Assembly: GCF_011397635.1 (NCBI RefSeq)
Contig: NC_064770.1
Span: 29,349,098-29,413,097 of the forward strand
DNA length: 64,000 nucleotides
Source of the DNA: Epinephelus fuscoguttatus
Lineage: Eukaryota > Chordata > Actinopteri > Perciformes > Serranidae
Direction: 5' to 3'
Shown: in pieces, positions 1 to 13,300 of the stretch
Position numbering within the stretch: the first letter of the stretch is position 1
Layout: every line of letters starts with the position of its first letter
Notes under the pieces: generated by a model
What the model was told of the DNA's origin: nothing
The model's database searches: none
What the model saw: only the letters and a program-made list of their open reading frames with translations
Position numbers and translations under genes: made by a program

Positions 1-2691
1 TTCAATGCCTCCAACAGTTTTAATTTAATGTGAAAAGCTAGCTGAACCCTCTTGATAGCTTGGGGCAAAAGCCACTTCCATTGCCAACATGACTTTCAAT
101 GACGTCAGCTGTAAAAGGGTCCATACACACAATGTTTTAAGTGATTTGGGACTTGTTCAGTTCTTAGTATTTATCATCCTATCACACTGCCCGTACATGT
201 TACATAACACACTTAAGATCACGCCACCATTTTCTCATAAACAAAAAGGTGCAGCAGGGAAACACGTTACATTTAAAATACACAAATCTTTGAGTTGAAA
301 CACAATGAAGCCCCTGACACCCTCTGATTCCCTGAAACACACAGTCAGATGTTCAACAAAGAAGAGAAGGGAAGGGTGACTCCCAAAAGTTATCACACAC
401 ACACGCACCTGAAAACACCCTCACAAAACAAATACAAAAGCAACACAAACGAGCAAACGTCAAGCGACCGTGTGCAGCAAGTCCGAATGAATCATGGAGT
501 ATATCTGAGCAGACAAACACAACGACACGCACTCCTTTACCCAAACAGAGCCTGAACAATACCTGGCTTTGTCACAATGGCTTCAATGATAAGCAAACCA
601 ACAAACACAGCTGGAGACACTGTTTACTTTTATGATTCTGTGTCTGTAGCTGGAACGACACGCCATTCAACCACTGTTACATTTTATTCAGTTCATATCC
701 TGCTTTCACTGCAGGCTTTCAGCTGCTTCTTCTGCTCAGACACACAGCGATGGTGAGATCTGTAACCTTTAGCTGAAGTTTTACTGCTACAAGCTGCTGG
801 AAGTGCAAGCCAGAGGGGTGAGAGGAGGATCAAGACGACGGGCGAGGAGAGAGGGGGGGTCTTCCACCAACAACAATGACAGGAAACCGGCGCAAACGTC
901 CTGGGGTGTGTGCGCAGGCCAAGAGTCCCATAGACAGCAGCAGGCAGCCAGAAACACACCCCTGACCATCCTGGCTCAAATAGCTGGTATAGGTGTGGCT
1001 ATTTCTGCCTCTAGTGCATGACAAATGATCACTGAAAGCTGACGTTCATTCTATTAACAGAAAATTGTATCCACAGGCTATTCCTGAAGACATGACATCA
1101 GATGATGTAAACTCTGAAAACAAGTGATTCTGTCCTGCTGAAGGAGATATGACAGGACACGGATAGGAATGTCACATGGATGTGACGTTATCCTGCTCAA
1201 ATAATGAAAGCCATAGCTGAATACGCCTATTAAAGGTTAGGAAAGTACAAATACATGAATGTACTAGCTGTGGAAACACATGGTTAGAGTCAGGGTTTGC
1301 TACAGGTGACACACACAGAAGTGACAGCCCATGAAATCCGGTTAAAAAAGACCATTGTCGATTTATTGCAGGCCATACAAATATAGACTGAATCCGCCCA
1401 CACAACAGCTTCAGGATGATTTGTTTAGGGAAAACACGTCGTCCCATTCATTAAAGGACTCTGCTTTCTATGCAAAAAGCCAAGCATGTGTGGTGAAAGC
1501 AGTGGAAGGCTTGGAGCTCTCTAATAAGCAGGTTTTATATGAATGTGCAGATTAGAGGCTCACATTAAAGGAGGGAAGTGACAACCAACGGGCACAGAGT
1601 CGCCTCCGTGTCTCATTTCAGGCCTTGGCAGGGAGTGTCCTCTGTCTACAGTAGATACAGTGATATTACACACATTGACGCTCATCTCTCCGCAGTCGAT
1701 TTAATCTGTCACAAGCACTCTTCCTCTCCTGTAATTACTGTTTAAAGACTGTCTTATGTAAGCAGCCAGCAGTCATTCAGGAAGACTCCCAAAAAAACTT
1801 CTGACCCTCACACTCTCTTTTCAGTCTGAATGAATCACTGAGGAAAAAGCAAAGAGCGGCGTGGTGAAGGAAACACAGCTCCCGAAAAGCACATTTAAAT
1901 GGGTTTAACTGCACAATGGCTCTGTACGGAATAATCCCCTATTTTATTGCATTTAATGATTTGTATTGTTTTAAATGCTGATTGACAAATCTACCAGGCT
2001 CATTTATTTTTCTATTAGTTTTTTATGAAGGATACATTTCAAAATAAGGTGTTTCCAGCGCCAAATATGTGATTATCAGCTCCTCTCTGTGTCTGTATCA
2101 TTGTTAATTACATATCTTTGAGTGTTGGACTGTTGTTGGTAGAACAAAATAACAGATTTGAAGTGGTCTCTTTTTCACACTATTCCCTGACATTTAAAAG
2201 GCTGAACAATAGAGTGCTGCAAGGATGATGATTTTGTGTACGCCAACATTGAAGTTAACGTCATCCTGGTCCCTCGACAGAAATCCAATAGGATTTTTCC
2301 ATTGGTTTCAAGATAATTCCAAAAAATATGATCTGTGGGGAACAAAGATGTATGATACTTACACATTTTGTTCAGCAAGATAGTCTTCACAAATTAACAC
2401 CACTTCTCTTGTTACTGAAGTTTCATAAGATTGCCAGACGTAAAAAGAAAATGTCAGCCTATAAACAAACTACACCACAGTCACATGAATTCAACGTCAC
2501 CACCAAGGCAATGCTGTAAAGCTGCTTACGGGGATATTTTTTGAAGTATTTTTTGTTGTACAGACTTTATTTCAGACATCTAACCAAAAACCCATACAAA
2601 AGACCAACTGATTTTGAGACATGGGTACCCAAAGTCAAAAAATGCTAACTCAGTTCTGCGTTTTAGGACTTATTCCTGCAGCACTCTGCAT

Positions 2692-2720
2692 GGTTAGGGT
2701 TTAGGGTTAGGGTTAGGGTT
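2692..2720 (+). repeat. Short interstitial telomere-like (TTAGGG) tract
   Basis: About four adjacent copies of TTAGGG, one with an extra T, in 29 bases. Vertebrate telomere repeat type, but far too short to be a telomere. Confidence 0.8.
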
Positions 2721-3900
2721 TTCAATATCAGTGAGAGATATTAAGGAAATAATAGCAAATTTCTGGAATAACAGTTATAAAATATCAGAGAGAAGTATAC
2801 ACAGAGAGGACTACAATAAGCATTTGAGAGCAACATTCATCGGATAATTTGTTGGCAGAGTATTGCAGGTAAAGAGGACATTAAAAAGCTTACGGGACAT
2901 AATACAAGCCTCAGGCACCTCACGTCTTTTTCGAATTCATGTGAAAGATACAGCTGGGATACTCAACCTGCTTTGCCCGGGGGCCATTTTTGCCAATGAC
3001 AGGAGGCCAGGGGCTGGTTAATAAACAAACATTAATAGCAGCTACACCTTCTCATCCAAATATGGTCACATCCAAAAATCTAAGACAGTAACAGTGAAAA
3101 TTCAGAACTTCTGAACAAACCAATGGGTGACATCATGGTGGCTACGTCCATTATTTTAGTCAGTCTAGGAACTAATTGTAACAATTACTGACAGGTTAAA
3201 GGGAAAGTTCACATTTTTTAAGTCTTATGACAACAGGTCAGGTGCCTGTATGTAAAGTGAATGTGGTTGTTCTTGCTGTAATAATTCCTCCTGTTCATAC
3301 CGGTCAGTAAAACATGCCACAGTTTTATACCACACTACATGGAACTCACTGGAATCATCAGACAGACGGCACACGTCAACACAGCCACAAATGCAAACTT
3401 GCCTCTATGAGGTTTTTTTTATTCCTGGATGAGCTGATGGCTCTACATTTGTAATATGTGCTGAGAGCAAGCATCCACTGCTACTTCACTGCACTCGACA
3501 ACAGCAGGGTAAAACTTTTACTGCCTGGGAAACAAAACAACGACCTTTGGAACCGATGATGACGATGATGTGGTTTATTTTTGTGTGTGTGATTTGTTCC
3601 ACGATGACGACAGTGCCTCCTATTTTCTTCCCCGGGCCACGCTCCATGTTTTGACCTTCATCATTGCTCGTTCATATTTTTCGCACCTCCCCTGCACTCT
3701 CTCACTTTCGCCTACCTCAGTCCTCACACATTCACACGCGTGACATCGGCGTAACCACGGCAACTGCGAGCGAGGCTCCTCGGTTTCCGGAGAAGGCGTC
3801 GCTCTTCGAACCCTCTTTTGTGTCTCTTCAAAGACTGAGGCCAGACAGGCGGAGTGCGGACGTCAGTGTGACTGCTGAACCAACGCTGTCTGTGTGTGCA

Positions 3901-3902
<2 letters not shown>

Positions 3903-3936
<34 letters not shown>

Positions 3937-3987
3937 TCTTCTAAACTGTACTTGTATATGTGTATGTGTGTGTGTGTGTGTGTGTGT
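3903..3987. repeat. Paired (TG)n microsatellites
   Basis: Two TG runs, 3903-3932 and about 3965-3987, separated by a short unique stretch. They make open frames of repeated Val-Cys that are not genes. Confidence 0.95.
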
Positions 3988-6900
3988 CAATGGCAGGGCC
4001 ACAGGGCTCAGGCACAGGAATGCCGGACAGGATGTTGGGAGAAAATTCCAGAAAGAGTGGAGTCAATGCAAAAAAACACACCCTGAGGTGCGCCTGACTG
4101 TAACATAGAGACAGAGCAGACTCTTAACTCAAACCCCTCGAGTCCAATTTACACACTCACACACTCTACTGTGTCTTATGTCCCTGAGTAACGTCTGCAG
4201 CCTGTGAAATCTTGGTTTTGTACCACTTTACGTAAGAAATTCACAACCAGGCTCACTGCTCAGCATGATTCGCACTGGATCTTTGTTCCTTATGTCAAAC
4301 TCTTTTTGAAATAAAAATCCAAGTGGTGAAAACAAGTTTGATGGGCGTGCGTTTGTTTGTCTCAACGCCACTTCCCTCTGGGTTGCGTGCCAGTGTGACT
4401 TGTAGTGCCACAGCTCCATTAGACCATCTGTGGAGAGTATCAAGAGTAAACACGGGAACAATCGCTGTATAATCCTGCGACAAACAACATAACCCAGCAG
4501 TGCTCAAGAGCTGCGCACAAGTGTGGGCCCTGAATACCAGGAACATAACTCCAAAAGGCCCTGCATGCTCTGCTTATGTGGAAGCTGTCACTACACTGTT
4601 ATTATGTAGAGGAAAAAAATGATGTAGGGAAGCAGTGAGTGGCCACCTATGAAAAATGCCAAAGCTTCAGTTAGTACAATGTGGTATTTCGGACATTTTT
4701 CTTTGAACTGCTGAGTTTATATAAGGACAGAGAGTTTACAGAAAGGCAAGAAGCATCAGTATGATCCTTGACATGTTTCCTCCTTCTCCACTGCTGAGGA
4801 TGTTCTTATAAATTCATGGTAAACTCTCCGAAAAAATAAAAATATTCATTTCAGTTAGAGCTGAAACAACTATCTGATTAAGCTGTTTGCTCAAAAATGA
4901 ATTGACAACAAATTTGATTTTTTTTTGTTTTTGTGAACAACACACGCCCAAAAATCTCAAGTTTTAGCCTCTAAAATGAGATTTTTGGCTTGTTTTCTGC
5001 ATCTTCTGTGATATTATACTGAATATTTGGGGTTTTTGGACCACTGATCACACAAAACACATCATTTGATGAACAACTTTTACATTTTTTCTGACATTTT
5101 ATAAACCAAACTACTCATAATCTCATCAACCTTATATATAGAAATCATATAATAGCTTATAATGAAAATAACTGCAGCTTTATCTGTGACTTAATCATCC
5201 AAGATGTAAATATAAATGGAAAGAATCTTGGGGTCCTCTTATGCAATATCTGGACTCGATAAGTGCATCTGGATGAGGACCACATCTGGATATACATATT
5301 AATGTTTTCTTGTTCCTGCATACTCTGTGTCTGCTAATCATACATGGATGATATGTATTGCTATGTGCTTTGTGTTATTAACTCTTCCCTATGTTGAATT
5401 TAGGGGTCAAGATCCCTCTTCCATGTGTGTGAGTGTTTGTTTTGGTTGGGTTTTATTTAAGCTATATATTTAAGCTCAAGATTTTCAGATGTGAAGGGTT
5501 TCTGCTGTTTTAAATCATCATATACTGCATATCTTTGGGTTTTGGGCTGTTGGTCGACACCGGAAAAGGTCACCTCAAACACTGTGTGATGGGCTTTTTC
5601 TACAGTTTTCTTTTGACATCTCAGACTAAATGATTAATCATAAAAAAAATACTAATAATTCGATTATTTAATGAAAATAATAATTCCTTGTGGTATGCAA
5701 ATGCAAATTTAGTGTCCTGCATTAAAAAAACTGCATACGTGCTTTGGTGGGGAAAAATGGTAAAAGCCTCATTCCTGCTTATCCTGGAGCTCTATCAATA
5801 CACTTCATGAATGTACACTGATAACACAAAAAAGCAGAGAGACTGAAGGGAAACAACAGGAAGACCCAAAGTTTGTGGCAAGCTGAGAGTTTATTCAAAG
5901 ATACTACGAGCACCTCTAAAGCTCACTGATTACCCTGTTATACTGGACCTTGTTTGTTAAATCCACATGACAACTTTATGTTTTCTGGGACACAGTAACT
6001 GCTCTTCCCAGTCTTTATGCTAAGCTAAGCTAACCCGCTGCTGACTGTAGCTTATGTACAACAGACAAGGACATAGCAATTATTTCGGAAGTGAGGGGGA
6101 CAGATTGTCTGGGGTGAGCCGATCTTTTGTCTACCACCTCTCCATAGCAGCTAAGAAACCAAACCAAATAACCAAAAACACCTAATGACTAGGAAAAGAG
6201 GTCATCTTTAAACATCAGCTAACTGATATCAAAAAATGCATGACTCAACTTTCACGGTTTAATATAAAGAATAAGTGCAGGGTGTTCTGCCTCTCGCTGG
6301 CTTGTTGCTGTTCTTTTTTGTTCAAATGTACAGTACATCCTCCCTGCCCAGCGCTTAGAGAGGCAACAAAGGGAACATGCCTCTCTGCTGTGATGACAAA
6401 AGAAGCAGCAAGTGCACACCTTGTCCACTTACTCACAGTAGGCACCAAGGAAAACTTGGAAAAACAAGCTTTGACTTGTTAAATGAAATGAATTAAACTG
6501 CTGTCAAACTCTCTTTACAGTACAGAAAAGTGTGGGGGACATAGGGGACAGACACGGCAGCTGCAGGGGACATGTACCCCACGTATCCCCTGACCGTAGA
6601 GTGGTATCGATCTTCTCATCTAACTCTCGTTAAGAAAGCAAATGAGAGAAATTCCCAAACTGTCAAACAAGGCATAATGTCAGAAAAGAAAAATAACAAG
6701 TTTTTTTAACAATATCATAATTACCAAAATACAAAATCAAGATTAATCTCACAATACATACATCTTCAACTTGACTCCTCATCGTCACTTTACCTTTAAG
6801 TACAAAGTGTCACCACCTTTTTGACCTCCCTGACCTCCCGTCACCTTCACAGATCATCATAAATGTATACAGTGAACACCCTGGTTAGTTACCCCATTAC

Positions 6901-7237
6901 TACATCATGTAGAAAAGCTAAAATTGGGGCTTGCTGGACAAGAATTTTATCCTTATTCAATTCTGCCTCTGTTAAACCAGACAGGTTACACTATCCACCG
7001 TGAATACACAGTCTTTTCTACATCTTTGTGTCAGACAGCTGCTGGCTCTGCACACTGTGGCCCTTCTTCCCACCTCTCTTCCACCTACAGTGAAGCACCG
7101 AGGAGGAGAGCTGGACACGGACACAAACAGCCTCGGGGGTAAACATCAAAGATGCAGTGAGGGGCACAGATGTTCCAGACTGGAGGGACCCTCTTCTCCT
7201 CCAGTGCCTTTTAATGAACCCTCAGTTCACAGCCACA

Positions 7238-7240
<3 letters not shown>

Positions 7241-7279
<39 letters not shown>
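7241..7279. repeat. (AC)n microsatellite
   Basis: An uninterrupted AC run of about 39 bases. Confidence 0.97.
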
Positions 7280-7281
<2 letters not shown>

Positions 7282-8123
7282 TAAGTACAGACACAGCAAC
7301 AAGCGGCCACTGCAGAGTGAGAATGAGCCCATAATGTTTCACAGACAAAGATCAAAGGTTGAATAAATTCATTTAGTGCGACTCATTTTGTGGAGAAAAA
7401 AAAAAAAAAGAAATATTTCCTGTTGTTTGTTGTGGACGGTTCAGCAATGTCAGATATTTGTTATGGTGGTTTTGTATGGGAACGGCACAACACAGTCTGC
7501 TCAAAGTGTCTGTCATTTCCTCTGAGTTCATGCTTCACCTTGTGCCATCGCTGTAATAACTGAGGATGGCATTGCCTCACATTTTCAAGGGATTGCTCTT
7601 TGAGACGGCTGCAGGAAAACACATCGTAATCATATGACTCAAGAGGAGAACAACAGTTCACAGACTGACAGAGAGGGTTTAGGTTATCTTGATCCCAAAG
7701 CTGAGACAGTTTGTCCTCTCACCCATGACAAATGTCCAGCCAGCTGACCCGGCCCACAGCATGGCAGCATGTGGGTGCAGCTGCCATGTTATACATGGTA
7801 TAGACACAGAGCACCTATTCTCTGTAGGGGAACACTCCCTAGGAGATGCATTCAATGCCATTACAGGCATGGAAGGCTCTTATAATGTAGGGGAGACTGG
7901 GGATGGTTGTAACAATTGTCTCAGAACTTGCTGAATTTTTGTGTTAGAGCTCTCAAATTTTGTCCCAGAGAACCCTTATTTCTTGACTACAAATAGCAAC
8001 TTTTAAACTTCTCCAATTATATAATAGAATTCACTAACTAATGTAAAATACAACAAGTTCCATAAGTAGAACCTGACCCACTAATGGGTAAGGTCAATAC
8101 AAGCTGCGGTGTCTAGTAATAAT

Positions 8124-8499
8124 TAGGGCTGCCATGATTAGTCGACTAATCAATGACTAATCGACTATTAAAATAATCAGTGACTATTTTAGTAGTCGAC
8201 TAATCCGTTTGAGTCATTTTTCATAAAAAAGTACTGTAAAAGTACCCCAAAATACTCTTACTGCAGCTTCTTACGTTGAGATATTGGCAGCTTTACACAC
8301 TCTCCCGTGACAGTGAAGTAAAACCCTTTGGCGTGAGTATGAAACAAGACATTAGATGATGTAATTTTGGGGTTTGGGCGAGACAGACCGACATTTTTCA
8401 ACATTTTAACACATTTTTTGATGAAATGATTAGTCGACTAATCGAAGAAATAATCGACAGATTAGTCGACAATTAAAATAATCGTTAGTGGCAGCCCTA
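8124..8499. mobile_element. Non-autonomous hAT element (MITE) with perfect 8-bp target duplication
   Basis: The ends are inverted repeats TAGGGCTGCC (8124-8133) and GGCAGCCCTA (8490-8499). They are followed inward by AT-rich subterminal repeats of the type GATTAGTCGACTAATC. The flanking 8 bases GTAATAAT are identical at 8116-8123 and 8500-8507, the target-site duplication length of hAT transposons. At 376 bases and with no open frame, it needs a transposase in trans. Confidence 0.85.
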
Positions 8500-9515
8500 G
8501 TAATAATAAGAGTGAGGAATTAAAAATTGCACATTAGCAAAAAATATACATAAAAACTGACACATATTCTGGTAACAAATTCCTACTGGGGTCTAACTCA
8601 CTAACCTGTACCTGTCAGATGCTTAGTGCCTCACATGGAATGCGTCCAAAATACCAGTCGAGACATCCTCCTGCTACGCAACACTTTTTAAAAGGGTGTT
8701 ACAACCGTCCCCACTCCTGTCAGCCAGTGTTTACCTGGCTGTAACAGCATGGTGGCTTGAAATGATCAAACATGTAATGCCTCACATTCTACTCTCTAAT
8801 CTAATTCAAGTTACATAATTCTAATTTCAACAGTATCAATACTCATCAAAATATAGACTTATGTAACCAGTGGACTCCAGTATTGTCTGCGAAGAGACCC
8901 AGACTGGAGGCGATATCTGTTTGTTCCTAACAGCAAGTGGCAAAAACGAAATCCTCCGTCAAATACAACCGTATAAACTGAAGCCCCTCTCCCATGGTGC
9001 ACAACAGCATGTTGCATTCAATTAAGCACAATTAAACACAGAAAACAATCCTGACAACAAGGGGTAAAAACAAAATACAACCCTATAATTTCAAGCCCCT
9101 GCACAAATTAAGTGACACAGGATACTGTCAGCATAAACTGAACTCATAAACATCGCTTAACAGTGCTAAAACATGGAAATTACCACAAGAGCAATGTTGC
9201 TTACCTCTCCCAGGGAGCACAACAGCAAAAGCGGAGAGGTAAGGTGGGAGACACCCCTTTATAGGTGGGGTACCCCCAAAGGTGAACGTAGGGGTACAGA
9301 AACTGAGTATCAAACGTTCCACATATTGAGTATGGAGGCCTAAGCATGTCAGGTAATAACAAGTGAAACAAATTTTGTGTATTCATAATACTTAATATTA
9401 CATTTACATTTGGTCCAAAAATAACTTGAATGCCTTAAAATTTAAATTCTGGCTGGGAACTTTGCACAGCTGTGATATTTCACATGCCAGGACAGGAAGT
9501 AAGAGGTCACAATAA

Positions 9516-9597
9516 CAGTGTTGGGCAGTAATGACATTACTTTTGAAAAGAGTAATGAGTAATCTATTACATTGTTAGAGTAACAAGCCCAACACTG
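9516..9597. mobile_element. 82-bp hAT-like miniature element
   Basis: Perfect 11-base inverted ends CAGTGTTGGGC and GCCCAACACTG enclose an AT-rich core containing TTACTTTTGAAAAGAGTAA. Flanks CACAATAA and TGCAATAA match at 6 of 8 positions, consistent with a hAT-type duplication. It lies about 110 bases beyond the exon 1 donor of nherf1. Confidence 0.65.
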
Positions 9598-9699
9598 TGC
9601 AATAAATAATCTACATGACTCATCGGTCTCTTCTCAGTGAAAGTGGTGCTGTCACAGCCGTCCCGGTCTCCCCCACAGGTGGAGGAAACTTAATCTAAC

Positions 9700-10330
9700 T
9701 TTGACTCACCTTCTCAGAGTTGATGCTCAGCTTCTTCTCCACGTGCACGTGGATCTCTCCGTTACTCTCCGGCACCGGCGTGGACTCCCTGGGTGTCTCC
9801 TCCCGCTCCTCCTCCCCCTGCTCCTCCACCTCCTCAGCCCGCTTGGCGTGCCTCTCATCCCCGTTCACAGTCCCGTCCCCGTCCCCGTCCTGCTCCTTCA
9901 CCACCACCACCTCCTCTCTTTCCTCCTCCTCCGCCTCCACCTCCTCCTCATCGTCGAAAGGTAACGGGATGCCGTCGCTGACATACTCCTTCAGACACTT
10001 CATGTTGTGTTTCTTCAGCAGCTGCTCCGTGTCCGGGTCCACCACGACGAGCTCCAGCCGGCCCACTGTGGCTCGTATCCGGGACACGACCTGCTGGTGG
10101 CTCTCGTTCTCCACCTCCTCCCCGTTCACGAACACCAGCCGGTCTCCGGCGCGGAGTCCCGAGGTCTCAGCCGGGCTGTCGGGCTCCACTAACCGGATGA
10201 ACTGCCCGGTCTTACCTTTCTCCCCGTGGAGGTGGAAGCCGTAGCCGTTGTCCCCCTTCTCCAGCGTGCACAGCCGGGGGCGCAGATACTGGCTCTTGCT
10301 CGGCATTTTAGGCTCCGGTCGCCTTCACAG
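9700..10330. promoter_or_regulatory. CpG-rich island over nherf1 exon 1
   Basis: GC content and CpG density rise sharply compared with the AT-rich surroundings, exactly over the first coding exon and its immediate upstream sequence. This is typical of a vertebrate promoter/first-exon island. No TATA box is evident directly upstream. The transcription start is inferred to lie just right of 10306. Confidence 0.5.
9710..10306 (-). CDS. nherf1: NHERF1 (NHE3 regulatory factor 1), coding exon 1 with PDZ1; gene incomplete at left edge
   Basis: NHERF1 (SLC9A3R1) is a scaffold under the apical membrane; its PDZ domains bind C-terminal tails of transporters and receptors (NHE3, CFTR and others) and its C-terminus binds ezrin. 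The exon encodes 199 residues. PDZ1 lies at about residues 11-91, with the carboxylate-binding loop GYGFHL at 21-26, LVEPDSPAE at 39-47, and the class I helix histidine at 70 (ESHQQVV). The rest is a very acidic linker (runs of E/D at about 118-134 and 155-175). The start is supported by an in-frame TGA seven codons upstream. The exon ends in phase 0 after Lys199 at AAG|GTGAGT. PDZ2 and the ezrin-binding tail are not in the window, so intron 1 runs to the left edge or beyond. PDZ1 resembles NHERF1 more than NHERF2 (LVEPx[12 protein letters not shown]), and the rab37 neighbour agrees. Which teleost duplicate it is cannot be told. Confidence 0.92.
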
Positions 10331-13300
10331 TGCTGCTGCTGCTCAACTGTGTCTGATGAGTAAAGTGGAAATGACTACAAGACCTGCTGCTCAGGATGCT
10401 GCTCAGGAGGGGTGTGTGTATTTGTGTATGTGTGTGTATGTGTGGTAGGCTACCCCTTCAAAAAACACAACACATCCAACCCCCGCCCTCTTGGAGTCCG
10501 TGGGAAACTGGTGCTGCTGGTGTTTGTCCCACTCTCTGGTCCACCTCCACTCCACACACCCAGTCCAAGTCTGACCTGATCCCTGTGTAAATCCTCAGTG
10601 TGACTCCTGCTATCAGATAGACAGAGGAGGTCCTGACCCGAGGAGTGAACCGAGGCTGATTAAAGTCACACAGCTCCCTCTCAGTGTGCGACAAAAGTAG
10701 AAAAGCCACTCAGGAAGAGGGAGGTGCGTTCATGGAACAGCCCAGCTGGCTGCCTCATGCAAAGTAGGGAGGACTAGAGGAGTAAACACAAACTGAGGCT
10801 GTCTAGGAAAACACATGAAGATGATGGTCAGAGGAGTACGCAAGACCATTAATGCCAGGCACTGTTTAGTTTAGTTTAGTTCATTAGGATCACCTTTAGA
10901 TATTCTTCCAGAGATTCACAACATCTTTACATTTGTGACAGTGCACAAAAACAACTCACATATAATACAAAATTTAAACTTCTGCATTAAATTGATGCTG
11001 TTGCTATGGCATAGGCTCTACGTTGACATGGAGCCTACGCCATAGCCTGAGGTGCACCTCCCAGAAATGTAACTACCTTGATCTCCTGTCTGTTTTTGTA
11101 AGTTGAAACCATTTCCCTCAGTGGAAACGAAGCTTTTATTTACTTCAATTTTAGAGATCAGAAACAATAAATAGTTAAGACAATAAAGCCTCCACAAAAT
11201 AGCATTTTAGGTCTTGTGTGTGATTTATCCTGGCTTCATATGAGTAGAGTAAACCTCTGCTCGTTGCTAGGCTAATTTATACAATGTAAAATACCATAGC
11301 CTTGTGCTAATAATGTTAGCATGTTATATTTGTTTGGAAAACGTGATTAGTATAAGACAGTTGTTTTGTCAGTGAATGTTGTGAGTTGTAATGGAGCCAA
11401 ATTTTGTAACGTTACCTTTGTTAAATGTTGCTGTTGTCCCTGGTTTTATATGAGAAGAGGAAAAGGTCGCTAGTTGCTAGGCTAATTTATACACTTGACA
11501 AGTGTTTTTTTGTGAATGCTGTGAGTTGTAGTGAAGCTGATTTGTGTACTTGTGTTTGAAATTGTCTCTATTAAGCCATGTTTAACGTGTGTTGATGCGT
11601 GTTTTCGGTGTGTTTTGAATCAACTAAACTCGCAGCACTTAACAGAAACCTCCACTGCCGACTGGTGTTTAGGAGGTGTAACTGCAGAGTGACACAGACC
11701 ACCTCACTGGTATCAATGCTCACAATGGTGTAGGCTACAGCGCAGGGTCTGCCGCATGAGTATAAATCCCGCTTAACAGTGAACAAAACAACAGGCCGAG
11801 ACTAAAACGTTAACACAGACAAACAAGACAGCTCCTAGTAATGCAATAAATAAAATATACTTTTTCATGATTACATTTGGTAAGTAACCTCCAGTTTGGG
11901 GCTAAATTTTGCTCTGATTCCTGATGATGCTCCATTATTGTAATATTAGACAAAGTATATACAATAATACCATACATTCACATTTGTATGCTTCCCTGCA
12001 CACATTACATGTGCATTAAAATGAATAGTTACCAAGAAAAACAATATTTTTCACCATGCGTGAAGTTCATTACAGTGTATGAATCATATTACATAGGTCA
12101 ACTTTTGGAAAACATGAAAGTAGATGTCCCTGCACCACAAACAAAGACAGACCCTTCATATCCTGAGACACATGACACAGTCAAACTAACCTTTGATATC
12201 AATGAATGAATGAATGAATTAATAGGCTTTGACACCTATACTTTGTCTTCTTATTGGATAATCTGAGTTGTTGTCAAAAGGTGCTGCTTCAATAGAATTT
12301 TAAATCTATCTTTATTGTTTTCCTGTGTGATGTGTCGAGGGAGTGAATGCCATTCATGCATACCTCTGTACATTGCTGTACATCTGATTGGGCGTTATGG
12401 AACAGCTTGTTATGTAATTGAATTTCAAAATGAATGTATTCAGTTACAGTTAATTAGAAAAAATGATTTAATTAAACTACAGTAACTAATCAAAACTGTT
12501 GGTGACTACAAATGGGTTACATCCAAATCTATTCTTCTTGATGAAAAAGTTTATATGTTTACATTCTGTTGCTTTGCGTGTTTTCGCATGCAAGAATGTC
12601 TTCTTTTGACACAGACTATTTCCTGACATTTTCAGCTTTGTTGGCCAGTTTAAAACATGTTACATTTTTATCTGGGAAACCAGCAATCTGTAACCTATTA
12701 CATGTCAAAAGTAATTGCCCCCCATTTTTGTTGTGTGGTGCTTAATTTTATTATTTATTTTAATTTTAATTTTTATATTTCTTCATTATTATTATTATCA
12801 TTATTATTATTATTGTTGTCTGTAAACATTTGTAATATAAAATTGGTAAAGTTGGTGCATTGTAGCCTCCACATTTTGTCTTATTTTCCCTTTGTGATCA
12901 ACACCTGTTGCACATTTTCTCACATCGTACATATATGTAATGACTGCTCTGAATACATCCTCAGTTTTGGCACCTTTTCATTTTACAGCTTTTGCCCAAA
13001 AACACTTTTTTCACACTTTAACACACACACGCACCCCTTCTGTGTTTGTCCTTTAGTGTTATTATTTAGCACAGTCTATTATCTAACACATAATGTCTTT
13101 ATTCTCTGATTCCTGCTGTTAAAAGCACTCAATAGCAGAAATTACAGGGAATTTTCCTCCTTGGGGATAATGAAGCATCCATCCATTCATCTATTAAGGT
13201 CTGTTTGGCTGTATAATTTGGTCAGAGGGACATGAATTATAGTGTGTTATATTCCACAGTGATTATGTTGTGACCTTATCAAACTCAAAAACATGTCATT

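Larger units (their letters stand above)
1..8115. other. Intron 1 of nherf1: non-coding, repeat-bearing
   Basis: No second PDZ domain or other exon was recognised on either strand. It contains TG/CA tracts (3.9 and 7.2 kb), a short telomere-like tract (2.7 kb), a decayed AT-rich element starting TAGAGCTGAAAC near 4856 (probably an old hAT-type MITE) and a GTGACATCATGGTGGC fragment at about 3125 shared with 17.1 and 38.1 kb. The intron assignment is inferred from the exon 1 donor at 9710. Confidence 0.55.

Noticed and set aside
3664..4108. 140-codon plus-strand open frame
   Set aside because: Its middle is a TG-repeat translation (repeated Val-Cys); no homology signature on either side.
1..9700. 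Search for nherf1 exon 2 (PDZ2) and later exons
   Set aside because: No GYGFNLH-like or ezrin-binding sequence was found on the minus strand; these exons must lie outside the window.
9701..10244. Several plus-strand open frames of up to 174 codons opposite nherf1 exon 1
   Set aside because: They are antisense shadows of the GC-rich, CTC/TCC-repetitive exon; the encoded Ser/Pro/Leu runs have no domain signature.
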